In this document: one piece after another, positions 26,512 through 35,048 of the stretch
Numbering within the stretch: the first letter of the stretch is position 1
Layout: each line of letters begins with the position of its first letter
Source: CAJXYS01 sp913063035
GTDB lineage: Bacteria > Pseudomonadota > Alphaproteobacteria > Rhodobacterales > Rhodobacteraceae
Assembly (NCBI RefSeq): GCF_050586465.1
Contig: NZ_JBOCEG010000001.1
Coordinates: 186,001 to 250,000 of the forward strand
Direction: 5' to 3'
DNA length: 64,000 nucleotides
Position numbers and translations under genes: made by a program
Notes under the pieces: model-generated
The model's database searches: none
What the model was told of the DNA's origin: nothing
What the model saw: only the letters and a program-made list of their open reading frames with translations

Positions 26512-27744
26512 ATGCCAGACGATCTTCCGAATTCCTACCGCTCCGGCCCCGACGATCAGGGCCGGTTCGGGATTTTCGGGGGGCGGTTCGTCAGCGAGAC
26601 GCTGATGCCGCTGATCCTCGAGCTGGAGGCCGAATACGAGCGCGCCAAGGACGACCCGTCCTTCTGGGCCGAGATGGATGATCTCTGGACCCATTACGTG
26701 GGCCGGCCGAGCCCGCTCTACCACGCGGCGCGCCTGACCGAGCGCCTGGGCGGCGCGAAGATCTACATGAAGCGCGACGAGCTCAATCACACCGGCGCGC
26801 ACAAGATCAACAACGTGCTGGGCCAGATCCTGCTGGCGCGCCGGATGGGCAAGGAACGCATCATCGCCGAGACCGGCGCGGGGCAGCACGGCGTCGCGAC
26901 CGCGACCGTCTGCGCCAAGTTCGGGCTGAAATGCGTGGTCTACATGGGCGCCCATGACGTCGAGCGCCAGGCGCCCAACGTGTTCCGCATGCGGCTTCTC
27001 GGCGCCGAGGTGGTGCCGGTGACGTCGGGACGCGGCACGCTGAAGGACGCGATGAACGACGCGCTGCGCGACTGGGTGACCAATGTCCGCGACACCTTCT
27101 ACTGCATCGGCACGGTCGCCGGGCCGCATCCCTATCCGGCGATGGTGCGCGACTTCCAGTCGATCATCGGCAAGGAGACGAAAGAGCAGATCATGGCCGC
27201 CGAGGGGCGCCTGCCCGACACGATCATCGCCGCGATCGGCGGTGGGTCGAACGCGATGGGCCTGTTCTACCCGTTCCTCGACGATGCGGAGGTCTCGATC
27301 ATCGGTGTCGAGGCCGGTGGCAAGGGCGTCAACGACAAGATGGAGCATTGCGCCAGCCTGACCGGCGGGCGTCCCGGCGTGCTGCATGGCAACCGGACCT
27401 ATCTGCTTCAGGACGAGGACGGCCAGATCCTCGAGGGGTATTCGATTTCGGCCGGGCTCGACTACCCGGGCATCGGCCCGGAGCATTCTTGGCTGCATGA
27501 TATCGGCCGGGCCAAATACGTCTCGGTCACCGATGCCGAGGCGCTGGAGGCGTTCCAGCTGTCCTGCGAGACGGAGGGCATCATCCCGGCGCTGGAGCCG
27601 TCCCACGCGCTGGCCCATGTGACCAAGATCGCCCCCGAGCTGCCGTCCGACCACGTCATCGTCATGAACATGTGCGGCCGGGGCGACAAGGACATCTTCA
27701 CGGTGGCCAAGGCGCTGGGCGTCGATATGGGCGGAACCGCATAA
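26512..27744 (+). CDS. trpB: Tryptophan synthase, beta chain
   Basis: Condenses indole and serine to tryptophan using PLP; 410 residues. The PLP lysine is in HTGAHKINN (about 98), the glycine-rich phosphate loop in GGGSNAMG, and the ammonia/cofactor region EGYSISAGLDYPGIGPEHSWL is intact. It follows trpF directly (1 bp). The alpha chain is separate, at 35.0-35.8 kb on the other strand, so trpA and trpB are split. Confidence 0.97.
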   Translation: MPDDLPNSYRSGPDDQGRFGIFGGRFVSETLMPLILELEAEYERAKDDPSFWAEMDDLWTHYVGRPSPLYHAARLTERLGGAKIYMKRDELNHTGAHKINNVLGQILLARRMGKERIIAETGAGQHGVATATVCAKFGLKCVVYMGAHDVERQAPNVFRMRLLGAEVVPVTSGRGTLKDAMNDALRDWVTNVRDTFYCIGTVAGPHPYPAMVRDFQSIIGKETKEQIMAAEGRLPDTIIAAIGGGSNAMGLFYPFLDDAEVSIIGVEAGGKGVNDKMEHCASLTGGRPGVLHGNRTYLLQDEDGQILEGYSISAGLDYPGIGPEHSWLHDIGRAKYVSVTDAEALEAFQLSCETEGIIPALEPSHALAHVTKIAPELPSDHVIVMNMCGRGDKDIFTVAKALGVDMGGTA

Positions 27745-27790
27745 ACTTCGGTTTATGCCCGTTCGCCGCGGGTTTATCGGCGGCGGATTA

Positions 27791-27822
27791 AACCCCGGTC
27801 CAATGGGCCGGGGTTCTGTTTT
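27791..27822 (+). terminator. Intrinsic terminator of trpFB
   Basis: AACCCCGG (27791-27798) pairs with CCGGGGTT (27808-27815), extended by GGCC-type inner pairs, followed by CTGTTTT. It lies 47 bp after trpB. Confidence 0.8.
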
Positions 27823-27884
27823 GCGCTGTCTTCGGGACGTGACCTGCACGCGGCAGGGATACGTCCACAGGAAAGGAACGACAG

Positions 27885-28595
27885 ATGCATATCAAGAGCT
27901 TCATCGCCCTCTCGGCCACCGCGGCCCTCATGTCGGGCACGGCGCTCGCACAGCAGGGCAGCCTCGACGAGTTGATCCAGCAAAAAGCCCAGGAATTCGG
28001 CGCCGCGGGCTTCTCGCGCGTCGAGGTGGATCGCGGGTTCCTCGGGATGCGCTTCGAACTGGAAGCGACCGACGCCAACGGCCGCAAGCTCGAGCGGACG
28101 TTCAACCGGCAGGGCGTCCTGCTCAAGGAAGAGAGCACGGAGAACGGTGTCGAGACTGAACGGACCTACGGCGCCGATGGCACCATCATGAAGGAAGAAG
28201 TCAGCAGTGCCGGGTTCGAGCGCGAGGTCTACTACGACGAGAACGGCATCGTGCAGAAGGTGGAGACGACCGAGAACGGCGTCGAAACGGAAACCTACTA
28301 CGACGCGGCTGGCAACGTGACCGGCCGCAAGGAAGAGCGCATCGAGAACGGCATGGAGATCGAGACCTATTTCGATGCCGCGGGCAATGTCATCGCCACG
28401 GAAAGCGAGCCCGTCGACGATGACGACGATGATGACGACGACGATGATCGCTTCGACGATGATGACCGCGACGATGACGACGACAACGGCGGCGACGACG
28501 ACGACGGTGACGATGACGACGGCGACGACGATGATGGCGGCGACGACGACGGCGGCGACGATGACGGCGACGACGACGACGGGGATGACGACTGA
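27885..28595 (+). CDS. Secreted PepSY-like protein with long poly-Asp tail
   Basis: 236 residues. A signal peptide ends at about residue 22 (GTALA-QQ). Residues 25-80 resemble a PepSY-type fold (QKAQEFGAAGFSRVEVDRGF then FELEATDANGRKLERTFNRQG). Residues 85-175 hold three degenerate repeats built on ENGVETETYYDAAGNV. The last 59 residues (178-236) are almost only Asp and Gly. The tail suggests binding of Ca2+ or other divalent cations in the periplasm or outside, which is inference. It lies upstream of a second such protein and a membrane LuxR-type regulator. Function is unknown. Confidence 0.75.
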   Translation: MHIKSFIALSATAALMSGTALAQQGSLDELIQQKAQEFGAAGFSRVEVDRGFLGMRFELEATDANGRKLERTFNRQGVLLKEESTENGVETERTYGADGTIMKEEVSSAGFEREVYYDENGIVQKVETTENGVETETYYDAAGNVTGRKEERIENGMEIETYFDAAGNVIATESEPVDDDDDDDDDDDRFDDDDRDDDDDNGGDDDDGDDDDGDDDDGGDDDGGDDDGDDDDGDDD

Positions 28596-28620
28596 GCCCC
28601 ACAGGTTACACTAAGAAGTG

Positions 28621-28654
28621 CCGCCCCCGGTCCATTGGTATAGACTGGGGGCGG
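28621..28654 (+). terminator. Hairpin between the two Asp-rich genes
   Basis: A 12-bp stem CCGCCCCCGGTC / GACTGGGGGCGG with one G-U pair and a 10-nt loop. It lacks a strong T-run, so it may partly attenuate or stabilise rather than fully stop transcription into the next gene. Confidence 0.55.
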
Positions 28655-28687
28655 CGCCCTTTGATCCCGGCCTAGGATTGCATAGTG

Positions 28688-29209
28688 ATGAAATCTGCCT
28701 TGACTGCCTGTCTCGTCGCCGCGGCACTGACGCTGGGTGGCCCGGCGCATGCGGACGAAGCCTATGACCCCATCGTCGCGCAGCTGCAGCAGCAGGGGTT
28801 CGACGAGATTCGCATCTCGCGGACCTGGCTTGGGCGGACCCGGATCGTCGCGACCAGCGACACGCTCTGGCGGGAACTGATTCTCAATACCCGGACGGGG
28901 GAGATCCTGAGAGATTACTGGCGCGGCACGGATGACGACGACGACGACGACGACGCGGACGGCCTCTTGTTCGATCCAACCGCGGATGACGACGACGATG
29001 ATCGCTACGACGACGACCGGTACGACGACGATGATGATGATCGCTACGACGACGACCGTGACGACAGCGACGACGAGGCTGACGACGACAGTGACGATTC
29101 CGACGACAGTGACGGATCCGATGACAGTGACGACTCCGACGACAGTGACGACTCCGACGATGGCGGCGACTCCGACGACGGCGGCGGCGACTCGGACGAT
29201 GATGATTGA
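28688..29209 (+). CDS. Secreted PepSY-like protein with Asp/Ser tail
   Basis: 173 residues. A signal peptide ends near residue 23 (GPAHA-DE). Residues 25-80 carry one PepSY-like unit (QLQQQGFDEIRISRTWLGR then RELILNTRTGEILRDYWR). Residues 82-173 are dominated by Asp, with DRYDDD repeats followed by SDDSDD repeats, a low-complexity anionic tail. ATG at 28688 is preferred to the overlapping GTG at 28685. A Cys at residue 8 is too early for a normal lipobox. It looks like a shortened relative of the preceding gene and lies 47 bp before the HTH gene. Confidence 0.75.
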   Translation: MKSALTACLVAAALTLGGPAHADEAYDPIVAQLQQQGFDEIRISRTWLGRTRIVATSDTLWRELILNTRTGEILRDYWRGTDDDDDDDDADGLLFDPTADDDDDDRYDDDRYDDDDDDRYDDDRDDSDDEADDDSDDSDDSDGSDDSDDSDDSDDSDDGGDSDDGGGDSDDDD

Positions 29210-29256
29210 ACCGCAAGCCGCCGGGACGGCCTGACGGCGCAGGGTGGAGTGAAGAT

Positions 29257-29778
29257 GTGAAAAGCCGCTTTCTGCTTTGGCCCATCTACCTGCTGCAGTT
29301 CGCCTGCGCCGTTTTCTTCATTTCCGACATTCTGCTCGGGGTGATCGGGGTGCGTGCCCAGCCGATCAGCTGGCAGACGCGCGAGCTGCTGGAGATCGGC
29401 GCGGCGCTCGGGCTTATGCTGGGCCTTTTCCTGGGGGCGGTGGCGCTCAGCCGGACGAACCGGCGCCGCCAGAAAGTCGAGGCCGAGCTGCGCGCGGCCT
29501 CGGGGGCGTTCATGGAAATCCTGGAAGAGCGTTTCGCCGACTGGCAGCTGACCCCGGCCGAGCGCGATGTCGCGTTGTTCGTCATCAAGGGGCTCTCCAC
29601 CTCCGAGATCGCGGAGTTGCGCGAGACCAGCGCCGGTACGGTCAAGGCGCAGACCAACGCGATCTACCGCAAGGCCGAGGTCAGCGGGCGCGCACAGCTG
29701 CTGAGCCTTTTCGTCGAGGAACTGATGGGGGACGGGCTGGTGGACCGCGCGGCTCAGCCGGCGGCATCGGTGGCGTAG
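29257..29778 (+). CDS. Membrane-anchored LuxR-type HTH regulator
   Basis: 173 residues. Two predicted membrane spans (about 4-28 and 41-63) are joined by a short extracytoplasmic loop. A short basic helix leads into a LuxR/GerE helix-turn-helix (about 100-165) with LTPAERDVALFVIKGLSTSEIAEL and TVKAQTNAIYRKAEV. There is no receiver or autoinducer-binding domain, so sensing would have to occur in or near the membrane. GTG at 29257 has GGTGGAG upstream; an in-frame TTG at 29206 overlaps the previous stop and is less likely. Its 3-prime end overlaps the convergent DUF2237 gene by 25 bp. Confidence 0.8.
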   Translation: MKSRFLLWPIYLLQFACAVFFISDILLGVIGVRAQPISWQTRELLEIGAALGLMLGLFLGAVALSRTNRRRQKVEAELRAASGAFMEILEERFADWQLTPAERDVALFVIKGLSTSEIAELRETSAGTVKAQTNAIYRKAEVSGRAQLLSLFVEELMGDGLVDRAAQPAASVA

Positions 29779-30140
29779 CGGCGCAGGATATCCATCGACA
29801 CGATGTCCAGCGCGGCCTCGTGTGTCGCCCCGAGGTGAACGTCCGGCGCGCAGCCCTCGTCATGCGCCTGCAGGAACCGCCCCGCGCAGAGGCACCAGCG
29901 GTCGCCGGGCTTCAGCCCCGGAAAGCCGAATTCGGGCCGCGGCGTCGAGAGATCGTTGCCCACGTATTTCGAATAGGCCAGGAACTCCGCCGTCATGACG
30001 GCGCAGACCGTGTGGCTGCCCCTGTCCGACGGCCCGGTGTCGCAGCAGCCGTTGCGGAAGAACCCGGTCATCGGGTCCGAGGAGCAGGGTTCCAGCTCTT
30101 CGCCGAGAACGTTGATCGAGGGGGCGCGTTCAATGCTCAT
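29754..30140 (-). CDS. DUF2237 family protein
   Basis: Conserved protein of 128 residues belonging to the DUF2237 family. Typical stretches are GFFRNGCCDTGPSDRGSHTVCAV, FLAYSKYVGNDLSTP and RWCLCAGRFLQA, with several conserved Cys. Biochemical role unknown. It converges on, and overlaps by 25 bp, the membrane HTH gene, and is not in an obvious operon. Confidence 0.82.
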   Translation of the reverse strand: MSIERAPSINVLGEELEPCSSDPMTGFFRNGCCDTGPSDRGSHTVCAVMTAEFLAYSKYVGNDLSTPRPEFGFPGLKPGDRWCLCAGRFLQAHDEGCAPDVHLGATHEAALDIVSMDILRRYATDAAG

Positions 30141-30170
30141 GGGCCGAGGCTAACGCGATCGTGCCGGGGT

Positions 30171-31241
30171 TCAAGGGCGCCGTGCGCCGTGCCCGGACCC
30201 GACCCCGGACCAACGCACCCAGCGGCCGTGGAAATCCACCCGGCCGAGCCGTCGCCGCCGCCCGCCCGGCCAGCAGGTCAGGTGCAGCGCGGCGCCCTCG
30301 GCCCGCCCGTCGCTTTCCAGTTCCAGATGCGCCAGCGGCGCGTCGGCGCTGGCCTCCGCCCCCGCCTCGGCCAGCAGCGCGCGCCCCGCCGCGCGGGCCG
30401 CGGGCGGGAAGTACTGCCAGGCGATGCTGTGATAGACCACGTGGAGATGGCCGGGCCGCCGGGCGGCCAGCCGCCCGCGCAGCCAGTCGATGGCGTCCGC
30501 GCGGGTCACCGGGGCGCCTGACAAGCCTTGCAGGTCGAGCGCCCGCCGCGTCCGCGCGATCCGGTCGGGCTGGTCCGGCCAGAGATAGGCCAGCGCGCGC
30601 AGCCGGTCCTCCGGCTTGGCCCCGTCGAGTGGGCGCAGGTCGGCGCCGGCCCGCTCCGCCACCTCGATCCGCGCCGGGGCAGGGGGCGTCCCGGTCCAGC
30701 CCGGCGCAAGGATCACCGGCGAGTCCGCCGGACCGTAGGCGGCGGTTCCCAGGTCGAGCCGGTAGCGGTCCCAGAAAAGGTTGAGACCCGCGCTGGCCCC
30801 GAGTTCCGACAGCACGAGCGGTGTCTTGTATTGCCCGGCCAGCAGGTGGAAGGCCGGGATCAGCGCGGCACTGCGGCGCACCTCGTTGGTCTGGGGCGGC
30901 TGATCGAGCCAGGCGAGCAGGCGGGAGGCGTGCCGCGCCATGCTGTCCGCCAGGATCGCGCGCAAGCTCGCGTCGTCGACCGTGCGATCCCGGGGCGGGT
31001 AGACCGCCGCCAGGTCGGGCGCGGTCCCGTCGAGCACGAGCGCGTGCAGCGCGCCCGCCAGCCGGAGCGGAACCGAGTCGCCATGCGGTCCCGTATCGCC
31101 CGGCCAATCGAGGATCCGCGCGCCGAGCGCGGTGTCGCGGTCGAGCATCTCGCAGAGCAGGCCGAGCAGTCGCGCCATGAAGGGCGAGCCGAGCCGGGCA
31201 CAGGCCGCGGCCTGGCTGCGGAACGCCCGCCGCGGGGTCAC
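30171..31241 (-). CDS. DUF2332 family protein
   Basis: 356 residues; matches the DUF2332 type of uncharacterised alphaproteobacterial and actinobacterial proteins. Segments seen include FRSQAAACARLGSPFMARLL at the start, SELGASAGLNLFWDRY near the middle (a methyltransferase-like glycine motif), and VVYHSIAWQYFPP toward the C-terminus. A SAM-binding-like fold is possible but unproven. The start overlaps the pth stop (ATGA), so it is co-translated with pth. Confidence 0.75.
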   Translation of the reverse strand: MTPRRAFRSQAAACARLGSPFMARLLGLLCEMLDRDTALGARILDWPGDTGPHGDSVPLRLAGALHALVLDGTAPDLAAVYPPRDRTVDDASLRAILADSMARHASRLLAWLDQPPQTNEVRRSAALIPAFHLLAGQYKTPLVLSELGASAGLNLFWDRYRLDLGTAAYGPADSPVILAPGWTGTPPAPARIEVAERAGADLRPLDGAKPEDRLRALAYLWPDQPDRIARTRRALDLQGLSGAPVTRADAIDWLRGRLAARRPGHLHVVYHSIAWQYFPPAARAAGRALLAEAGAEASADAPLAHLELESDGRAEGAALHLTCWPGGRRRRLGRVDFHGRWVRWSGVGSGHGARRP

Positions 31242-31939
31242 CGGAAACGGTCGACGAGCTTCTGCAGGGGCGAGCGGGCGTCGCTTTCCGGTTCCGGCGC
31301 GGGCGCCGGGTCCGGCCTGGACGCCGGGGCGGCGGGTCCGGCCTTGCCGCCGCCGTCGCCCGAGCTGCGGGCCGGCGCGGTTTGCAGCGCCACCGCGTTC
31401 ATGAAGCGCCCGCCATCGCCCGCGGCCAGCGCCGCGGCGCCGTCGCTGATGCCGCGGAGCAGATCGTCCAGCCAGTCCCTGTCGGCCTTTGCAAAATCGT
31501 TCAGGACATAGGCCGAAACGGCATCCTTGTGCCCCGGATGCCCGATACCGAGCCGCACGCGGGCGTAATCCGCGCCGATATGCTGATGGATCGAGCGCAG
31601 GCCATTATGGCCGGCATGTCCACCGCCCTGCTTGACGCGTGCCTTGCCCGGCGCAAGGTCCAGCTCGTCGTGAAAGACGACGACGTCCCCGGGGGCGAGC
31701 TTGAAGAAACGCAGTGCCTCGCCCACCGACTGGCCGGAGCGGTTCATGAAGGTCTCGGGCTTCAGCAGCACGACCTTCTCGCCGCCGAGCCGCCCCTCGG
31801 TCACCTGGCCCTGGAACTTCGAGCGCCACGGCGCGAAGCCGTGATCCTCGGCGATCCGGTCCACGGCCATGAAGCCGATATTATGCCGGTTGCCCGCGTA
31901 TTTCGGCCCCGGATTGCCGAGCCCCACGAAGAGTCGCAC
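31238..31939 (-). CDS. pth: Peptidyl-tRNA hydrolase
   Basis: Recycles peptidyl-tRNA released from stalled ribosomes; 233 residues. It begins LFVGLGNPGPKYAGNRHNIGFM with the catalytic His of RHNIGF, and has FHDELDLAPGKARVKQGGGHAGHNGLRS with the catalytic Asp. A tail of about 45 residues after residue 188, rich in Ala, Pro, Gly and Asp, extends beyond the usual 190-residue enzyme. Downstream DUF2332 overlaps by 4 bp; upstream is rplY, separated by a terminator. Confidence 0.95.
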   Translation of the reverse strand: MRLFVGLGNPGPKYAGNRHNIGFMAVDRIAEDHGFAPWRSKFQGQVTEGRLGGEKVVLLKPETFMNRSGQSVGEALRFFKLAPGDVVVFHDELDLAPGKARVKQGGGHAGHNGLRSIHQHIGADYARVRLGIGHPGHKDAVSAYVLNDFAKADRDWLDDLLRGISDGAAALAAGDGGRFMNAVALQTAPARSSGDGGGKAGPAAPASRPDPAPAPEPESDARSPLQKLVDRFR

Positions 31940-32063
31940 GCTAATGTCCTCGGTCGTCGTCGCGTTCTGATGGGCAGAGGATATTGGCGCGGTACCGGGG
32001 ATGCAACGTGCCCGGGGCGCGGTCTGCCGTCCGGCGGTCGCCGTCCCGGACGGCGTCGCGACG

Positions 32064-32095
32064 AAAAAGGGCGCGGGGCTTTCGCGCCCGCGCCC
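32064..32095 (-). terminator. Intrinsic terminator of rplY
   Basis: On the minus strand GGGCGCGGG pairs with CCCGCGCCC around an 8-9 nt loop, followed by five T residues. It lies 25 bp after the rplY stop and separates rplY from pth. Confidence 0.85.
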
Positions 32096-32120
32096 TCGAT
32101 CCGGTTCGGAAAGGCGGGAC

Positions 32121-32792
32121 TCAGTCCTCGCTCTCTTCCTCGGCCTCCGGCTTCTCTTCGCCGATCACCTCGGTTTCCGGCGTCTCCTCTTCGCCCTCTT
32201 CGGCCTCGTCGGACTTCAGGCCCGACGGCGCGGAGATGTTGGCGATGACGAAGTCGCGGTCGGTGATCATCGGACGGGTGCCCTGCGGCAGGTCGATCAT
32301 CGAGATCGTGACCGTGTCACCGATGTCGAGACCGTTGAGGTCCGCGACCAGCTTTTCCGGGATGTCGCCGGCGGTCACTTTCAGCTCGACTTCCTGGCGC
32401 ACCACGGTCAGCACGCCGCCACGCTTGAGGCCGGGGCACTCTTCCTCGCCCACGAATTCGACCGGGATGAAGAGGTTGATGCGCGAGGTGCGGCGCAGCC
32501 GCATCAGGTCGACATGGGTCGGCAGGTCCTTGACCACGTCGCGCTGCACGTTGCGGGCGATCACGCGGACGTCTTCTTCGCCGTCGACCTTCAGGTTGAA
32601 GAGGGTCGAAAGGAAGCGTCCGGCCTTCAGCCGCTTGAACAGCTCGTTGTATTTGATGTTGATCGGCAGCGGATCTGCGCCACCACCATAAACGACACCC
32701 GGTACGAGACCCTCACGGCGGGCTTGACGAGCGGCCCCCTTGCCTGTCCCCGTCCGTACCGTGGCGTTCAGATCTGGGATCTGTCCAGCCAT
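32121..32792 (-). CDS. rplY: 50S ribosomal protein L25 (Ctc form)
   Basis: 5S rRNA-binding protein of the general-stress-protein Ctc type; 223 residues. The N-terminal L25 domain has RTGTGKGAARQARREGLVPGVVYGGG. The C-terminal Ctc beta domain has INLFIPVEFVGEEECPGLKRGG, and the last 25 residues are Glu-rich. ATG at 32792 has GGAG 8 bp upstream; an upstream in-frame ATG adds unrelated residues. It shares strand with pth but is separated from it by an intrinsic terminator. Confidence 0.95.
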   Translation of the reverse strand: MAGQIPDLNATVRTGTGKGAARQARREGLVPGVVYGGGADPLPINIKYNELFKRLKAGRFLSTLFNLKVDGEEDVRVIARNVQRDVVKDLPTHVDLMRLRRTSRINLFIPVEFVGEEECPGLKRGGVLTVVRQEVELKVTAGDIPEKLVADLNGLDIGDTVTISMIDLPQGTRPMITDRDFVIANISAPSGLKSDEAEEGEEETPETEVIGEEKPEAEEESED

Positions 32793-32968
32793 CTTGGCAC
32801 TCCTGATAAATTTTCGAACAACGGACATCCTCCAAGGGTGCATGCCCGCATGAAGCGCAGCGTATAGGGCAGATTCGACGGCTTGGAAAGGGGAAAACGC
32901 GCGCCGTCGGGCAGCACCGCGCCGGTGCCGGCGATCGGGTGGGGCCGCGTGCCCGGGGCGGTCGGGCG

Positions 32969-34132
32969 TCAGGCCCAGCGGCCGGTGAAGTCGTGCGGGA
33001 TCAGAAGGTTGTCGCGTCCCATGTCGGCGATCTGCCGTTCACCGCAAAGCGCCATCGAGGTGTCCAGTTCCTTGTGGATCACCTCGAGCGCCCGGGTGAC
33101 GCCGGCCTCGCCCATCGCGCCGAGCCCATAGACGAAGGCGCGTCCGATGTAGGTGCCGCGCGCGCCCATGGCGACGGCCTTCAGCACGTCCTGGCCCGAG
33201 CGGATGCCGCCGTCCATGTGAACCTCGACATCGTCGCCGACCGCGTCGAGGATCGGCTGCAGCATCCGGATCGACGAGAGCGCCCCGTCGAGCTGCCGGC
33301 CGCCGTGGTTCGAGACGATGATCGCCGCGGCGCCGGTCTTCGCGGCCATCTTCGCATCCTCGGGGTCGAGGACGCCTTTCAGGATCACCTTGCCGTCCCA
33401 CATGTCCATGATCCGTTCGACCTTCTTCCAGTCGAGTTGCGGGTCGAACTGCTCGGCCGTCCAGGACATCAGCGACGAGGTGTCCGAGACACCCTTGGCA
33501 TGGCCGACGATATTGCCGAACTTGCGGCGCTTCGTGCCCAGCATGCCGAGACCCCAGCGCCATTTCGTGGCCAGGTCCAGCATGGTCGGGATGGTCAGCT
33601 TCGGCGGGGCCGAGAGGCCGTTCTTGAGATCCTTGTGCCGCTGGCCGAGGATCTGCAGGTCGAGTGTCAGCACCAGCGTGTCGCATCCCGCGTCCCTGGC
33701 GCGGCGCAGGATGTCGCGCAGGAAATCCTCGTCCTTCATCACGTAGAGCTGGAACCAGAACGGGGTGTCCGTGTGCTCGGCCACGTCCTCGATCGAGCAG
33801 ATCGACATGGTCGACAGCGTGAAGGGCACGCCGAATTTCTCGGCCGCGCGGGCGGCCTTGATCTCGCCGTCGGCGTGCTGCATGCCCGTCAGCCCGACCG
33901 GCGCCAGCGCCACCGGCATGGAGACCTCCCGCCCGGCCATCGTCGTCGCGGTCGAGCGCCCCGACATGTCGACCGCCACCTTCTGGCGCAGCCGGATCTC
34001 CGAGAAATCCGAGATGTTGTCGCGGAAGGTCTGCTCGGTCCAGCTGCCCGACTCGGTGTAGTCGTAGAACATCTTGGGCGCGCGCCGGGCATACAGGCGG
34101 TGCAGGTCGTCGATGCTGGTAATGACGGGCAT
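32969..34132 (-). CDS. lldD: FMN-dependent alpha-hydroxy-acid dehydrogenase (L-lactate dehydrogenase LldD-like)
   Basis: Flavin enzyme oxidising an L-2-hydroxy acid, most likely L-lactate, to the 2-oxoacid; 387 residues. The TIM barrel shows APVGLTGMQHADGE (FMN loop), FWFQLYVMKD, and the active-site SNHGGRQLDGA with catalytic His and Arg, then VHMDGGIRSGQDVLKA for FMN phosphate. Close length and sequence resemble LldD, although glycolate or mandelate oxidases share the fold. It stands alone; the ZIP transporter starts divergently 136 bp away. Confidence 0.88.
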   Translation of the reverse strand: MPVITSIDDLHRLYARRAPKMFYDYTESGSWTEQTFRDNISDFSEIRLRQKVAVDMSGRSTATTMAGREVSMPVALAPVGLTGMQHADGEIKAARAAEKFGVPFTLSTMSICSIEDVAEHTDTPFWFQLYVMKDEDFLRDILRRARDAGCDTLVLTLDLQILGQRHKDLKNGLSAPPKLTIPTMLDLATKWRWGLGMLGTKRRKFGNIVGHAKGVSDTSSLMSWTAEQFDPQLDWKKVERIMDMWDGKVILKGVLDPEDAKMAAKTGAAAIIVSNHGGRQLDGALSSIRMLQPILDAVGDDVEVHMDGGIRSGQDVLKAVAMGARGTYIGRAFVYGLGAMGEAGVTRALEVIHKELDTSMALCGERQIADMGRDNLLIPHDFTGRWA

Positions 34133-34268
34133 GGGGCGATCCTTCGGCGGTATTGGTCAAATTGCATTACCAATCCGGCCCGGACCTGGCAATGTGCATT
34201 TCGGCGCGGTGCTTGCGACCGGGCCCGCGGTGCGGTCCACTGGAGGCGCCTTTCGGGAGGGTCGGCGC

Positions 34269-35042
34269 ATGGAAATCCTGTTCTACGGCGTGACCGCCAG
34301 CCTGCTGGCCGGGCTTATGACCGGGGTCGGCGCCCTGCCCGTGCTTTTCGGGCGGTCGATGTCCCGGGGATGGAACGACACGCTGCTCGGGTTCGCGGCC
34401 GGGGTCATGCTCGCGGCCTCGTTCTTCTCGCTGATCCTGCCGGGGATCGAGGCGGGCGAAACCCAGCATGGCAGCATCCGGGTGGCCGCGCTGATCTCGG
34501 GCGGCGGGATCGTGCTGGGGGTGCTGGCGGTGGCGGCGCTCAACGAACTGGTCCCGCACGAGCATTTCCTGCTGGGCCGCGAGGGTGCCGAGGTCGAGGT
34601 GCTGGCGAAGATCTGGCTGTTCGTTTTCGCCATCACGATCCACAACTTTCCCGAGGGCCTGGCCGTCGGCGTGGGCTTTGGCGGCGGGAACGTCGCCAAC
34701 GGCATTTCGCTGGCCACCGGGATCGGGCTGCAAAACGCGCCCGAGGGGCTTGCCGTGGCCGTCGCGCTGCGCGGCCAGGGCTACAGCCGGCGCCATGCCT
34801 TTACCGTGGCCACCCTGACCGGCCTGGTCGAGCCGCTGGGCGGGCTCGTGGGCGCGGGTGCCGTCACCCTGTCAGAGCCGCTGCTGCCCTGGGCGCTGGC
34901 CTTTGCCGCCGGCGCGATGATCTATGTCATCAGTCACGAGATCATCCCCGAAACCCACCGCCACGGCCACCAGAACAAGGCCACGGCCGGGCTGACCGTG
35001 GGGCTGGTCCTGATGCTGATGCTCGACGTGACGCTTGGCTGA
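34269..35042 (+). CDS. ZIP family metal transporter
   Basis: Inner-membrane ZIP (GufA subgroup) transporter of 257 residues with about eight spans, likely importing Zn2+ or related cations. The two metal motifs are HNFPEGLAVGVGFGG (span 4) and QNAPEGLAVAVALR (span 5). A late HEIIPETHRHGHQNK contributes histidines. ATG at 34269 has GGAGG upstream; longer in-frame starts have no family similarity. It converges with trpA, 6 bp apart. With ZnuABC this is the second zinc route in the window. Confidence 0.88.
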   Translation: MEILFYGVTASLLAGLMTGVGALPVLFGRSMSRGWNDTLLGFAAGVMLAASFFSLILPGIEAGETQHGSIRVAALISGGGIVLGVLAVAALNELVPHEHFLLGREGAEVEVLAKIWLFVFAITIHNFPEGLAVGVGFGGGNVANGISLATGIGLQNAPEGLAVAVALRGQGYSRRHAFTVATLTGLVEPLGGLVGAGAVTLSEPLLPWALAFAAGAMIYVISHEIIPETHRHGHQNKATAGLTVGLVLMLMLDVTLG

Positions 35043-35048
35043 GCCGGG

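Noticed and set aside
28688..28760. Lipoprotein signal (LTAC) in the second Asp-rich protein
   Set aside because: The Cys is at residue 8, too early for a lipobox; a normal signal-peptidase I site follows near residue 23.
28410..29205. GAC/GAT-rich repeats looking like a microsatellite or array
   Set aside because: They lie in frame within two open reading frames, encode poly-Asp tails behind signal peptides and PepSY-like domains, and have no spacer structure, so they are coding low-complexity sequence.
29206..29256. TTG start at 29206 for the membrane HTH protein
   Set aside because: It overlaps the previous stop and adds a charged segment before the first membrane span, whereas GTG 29257 has a good ribosome site and starts just before the span.
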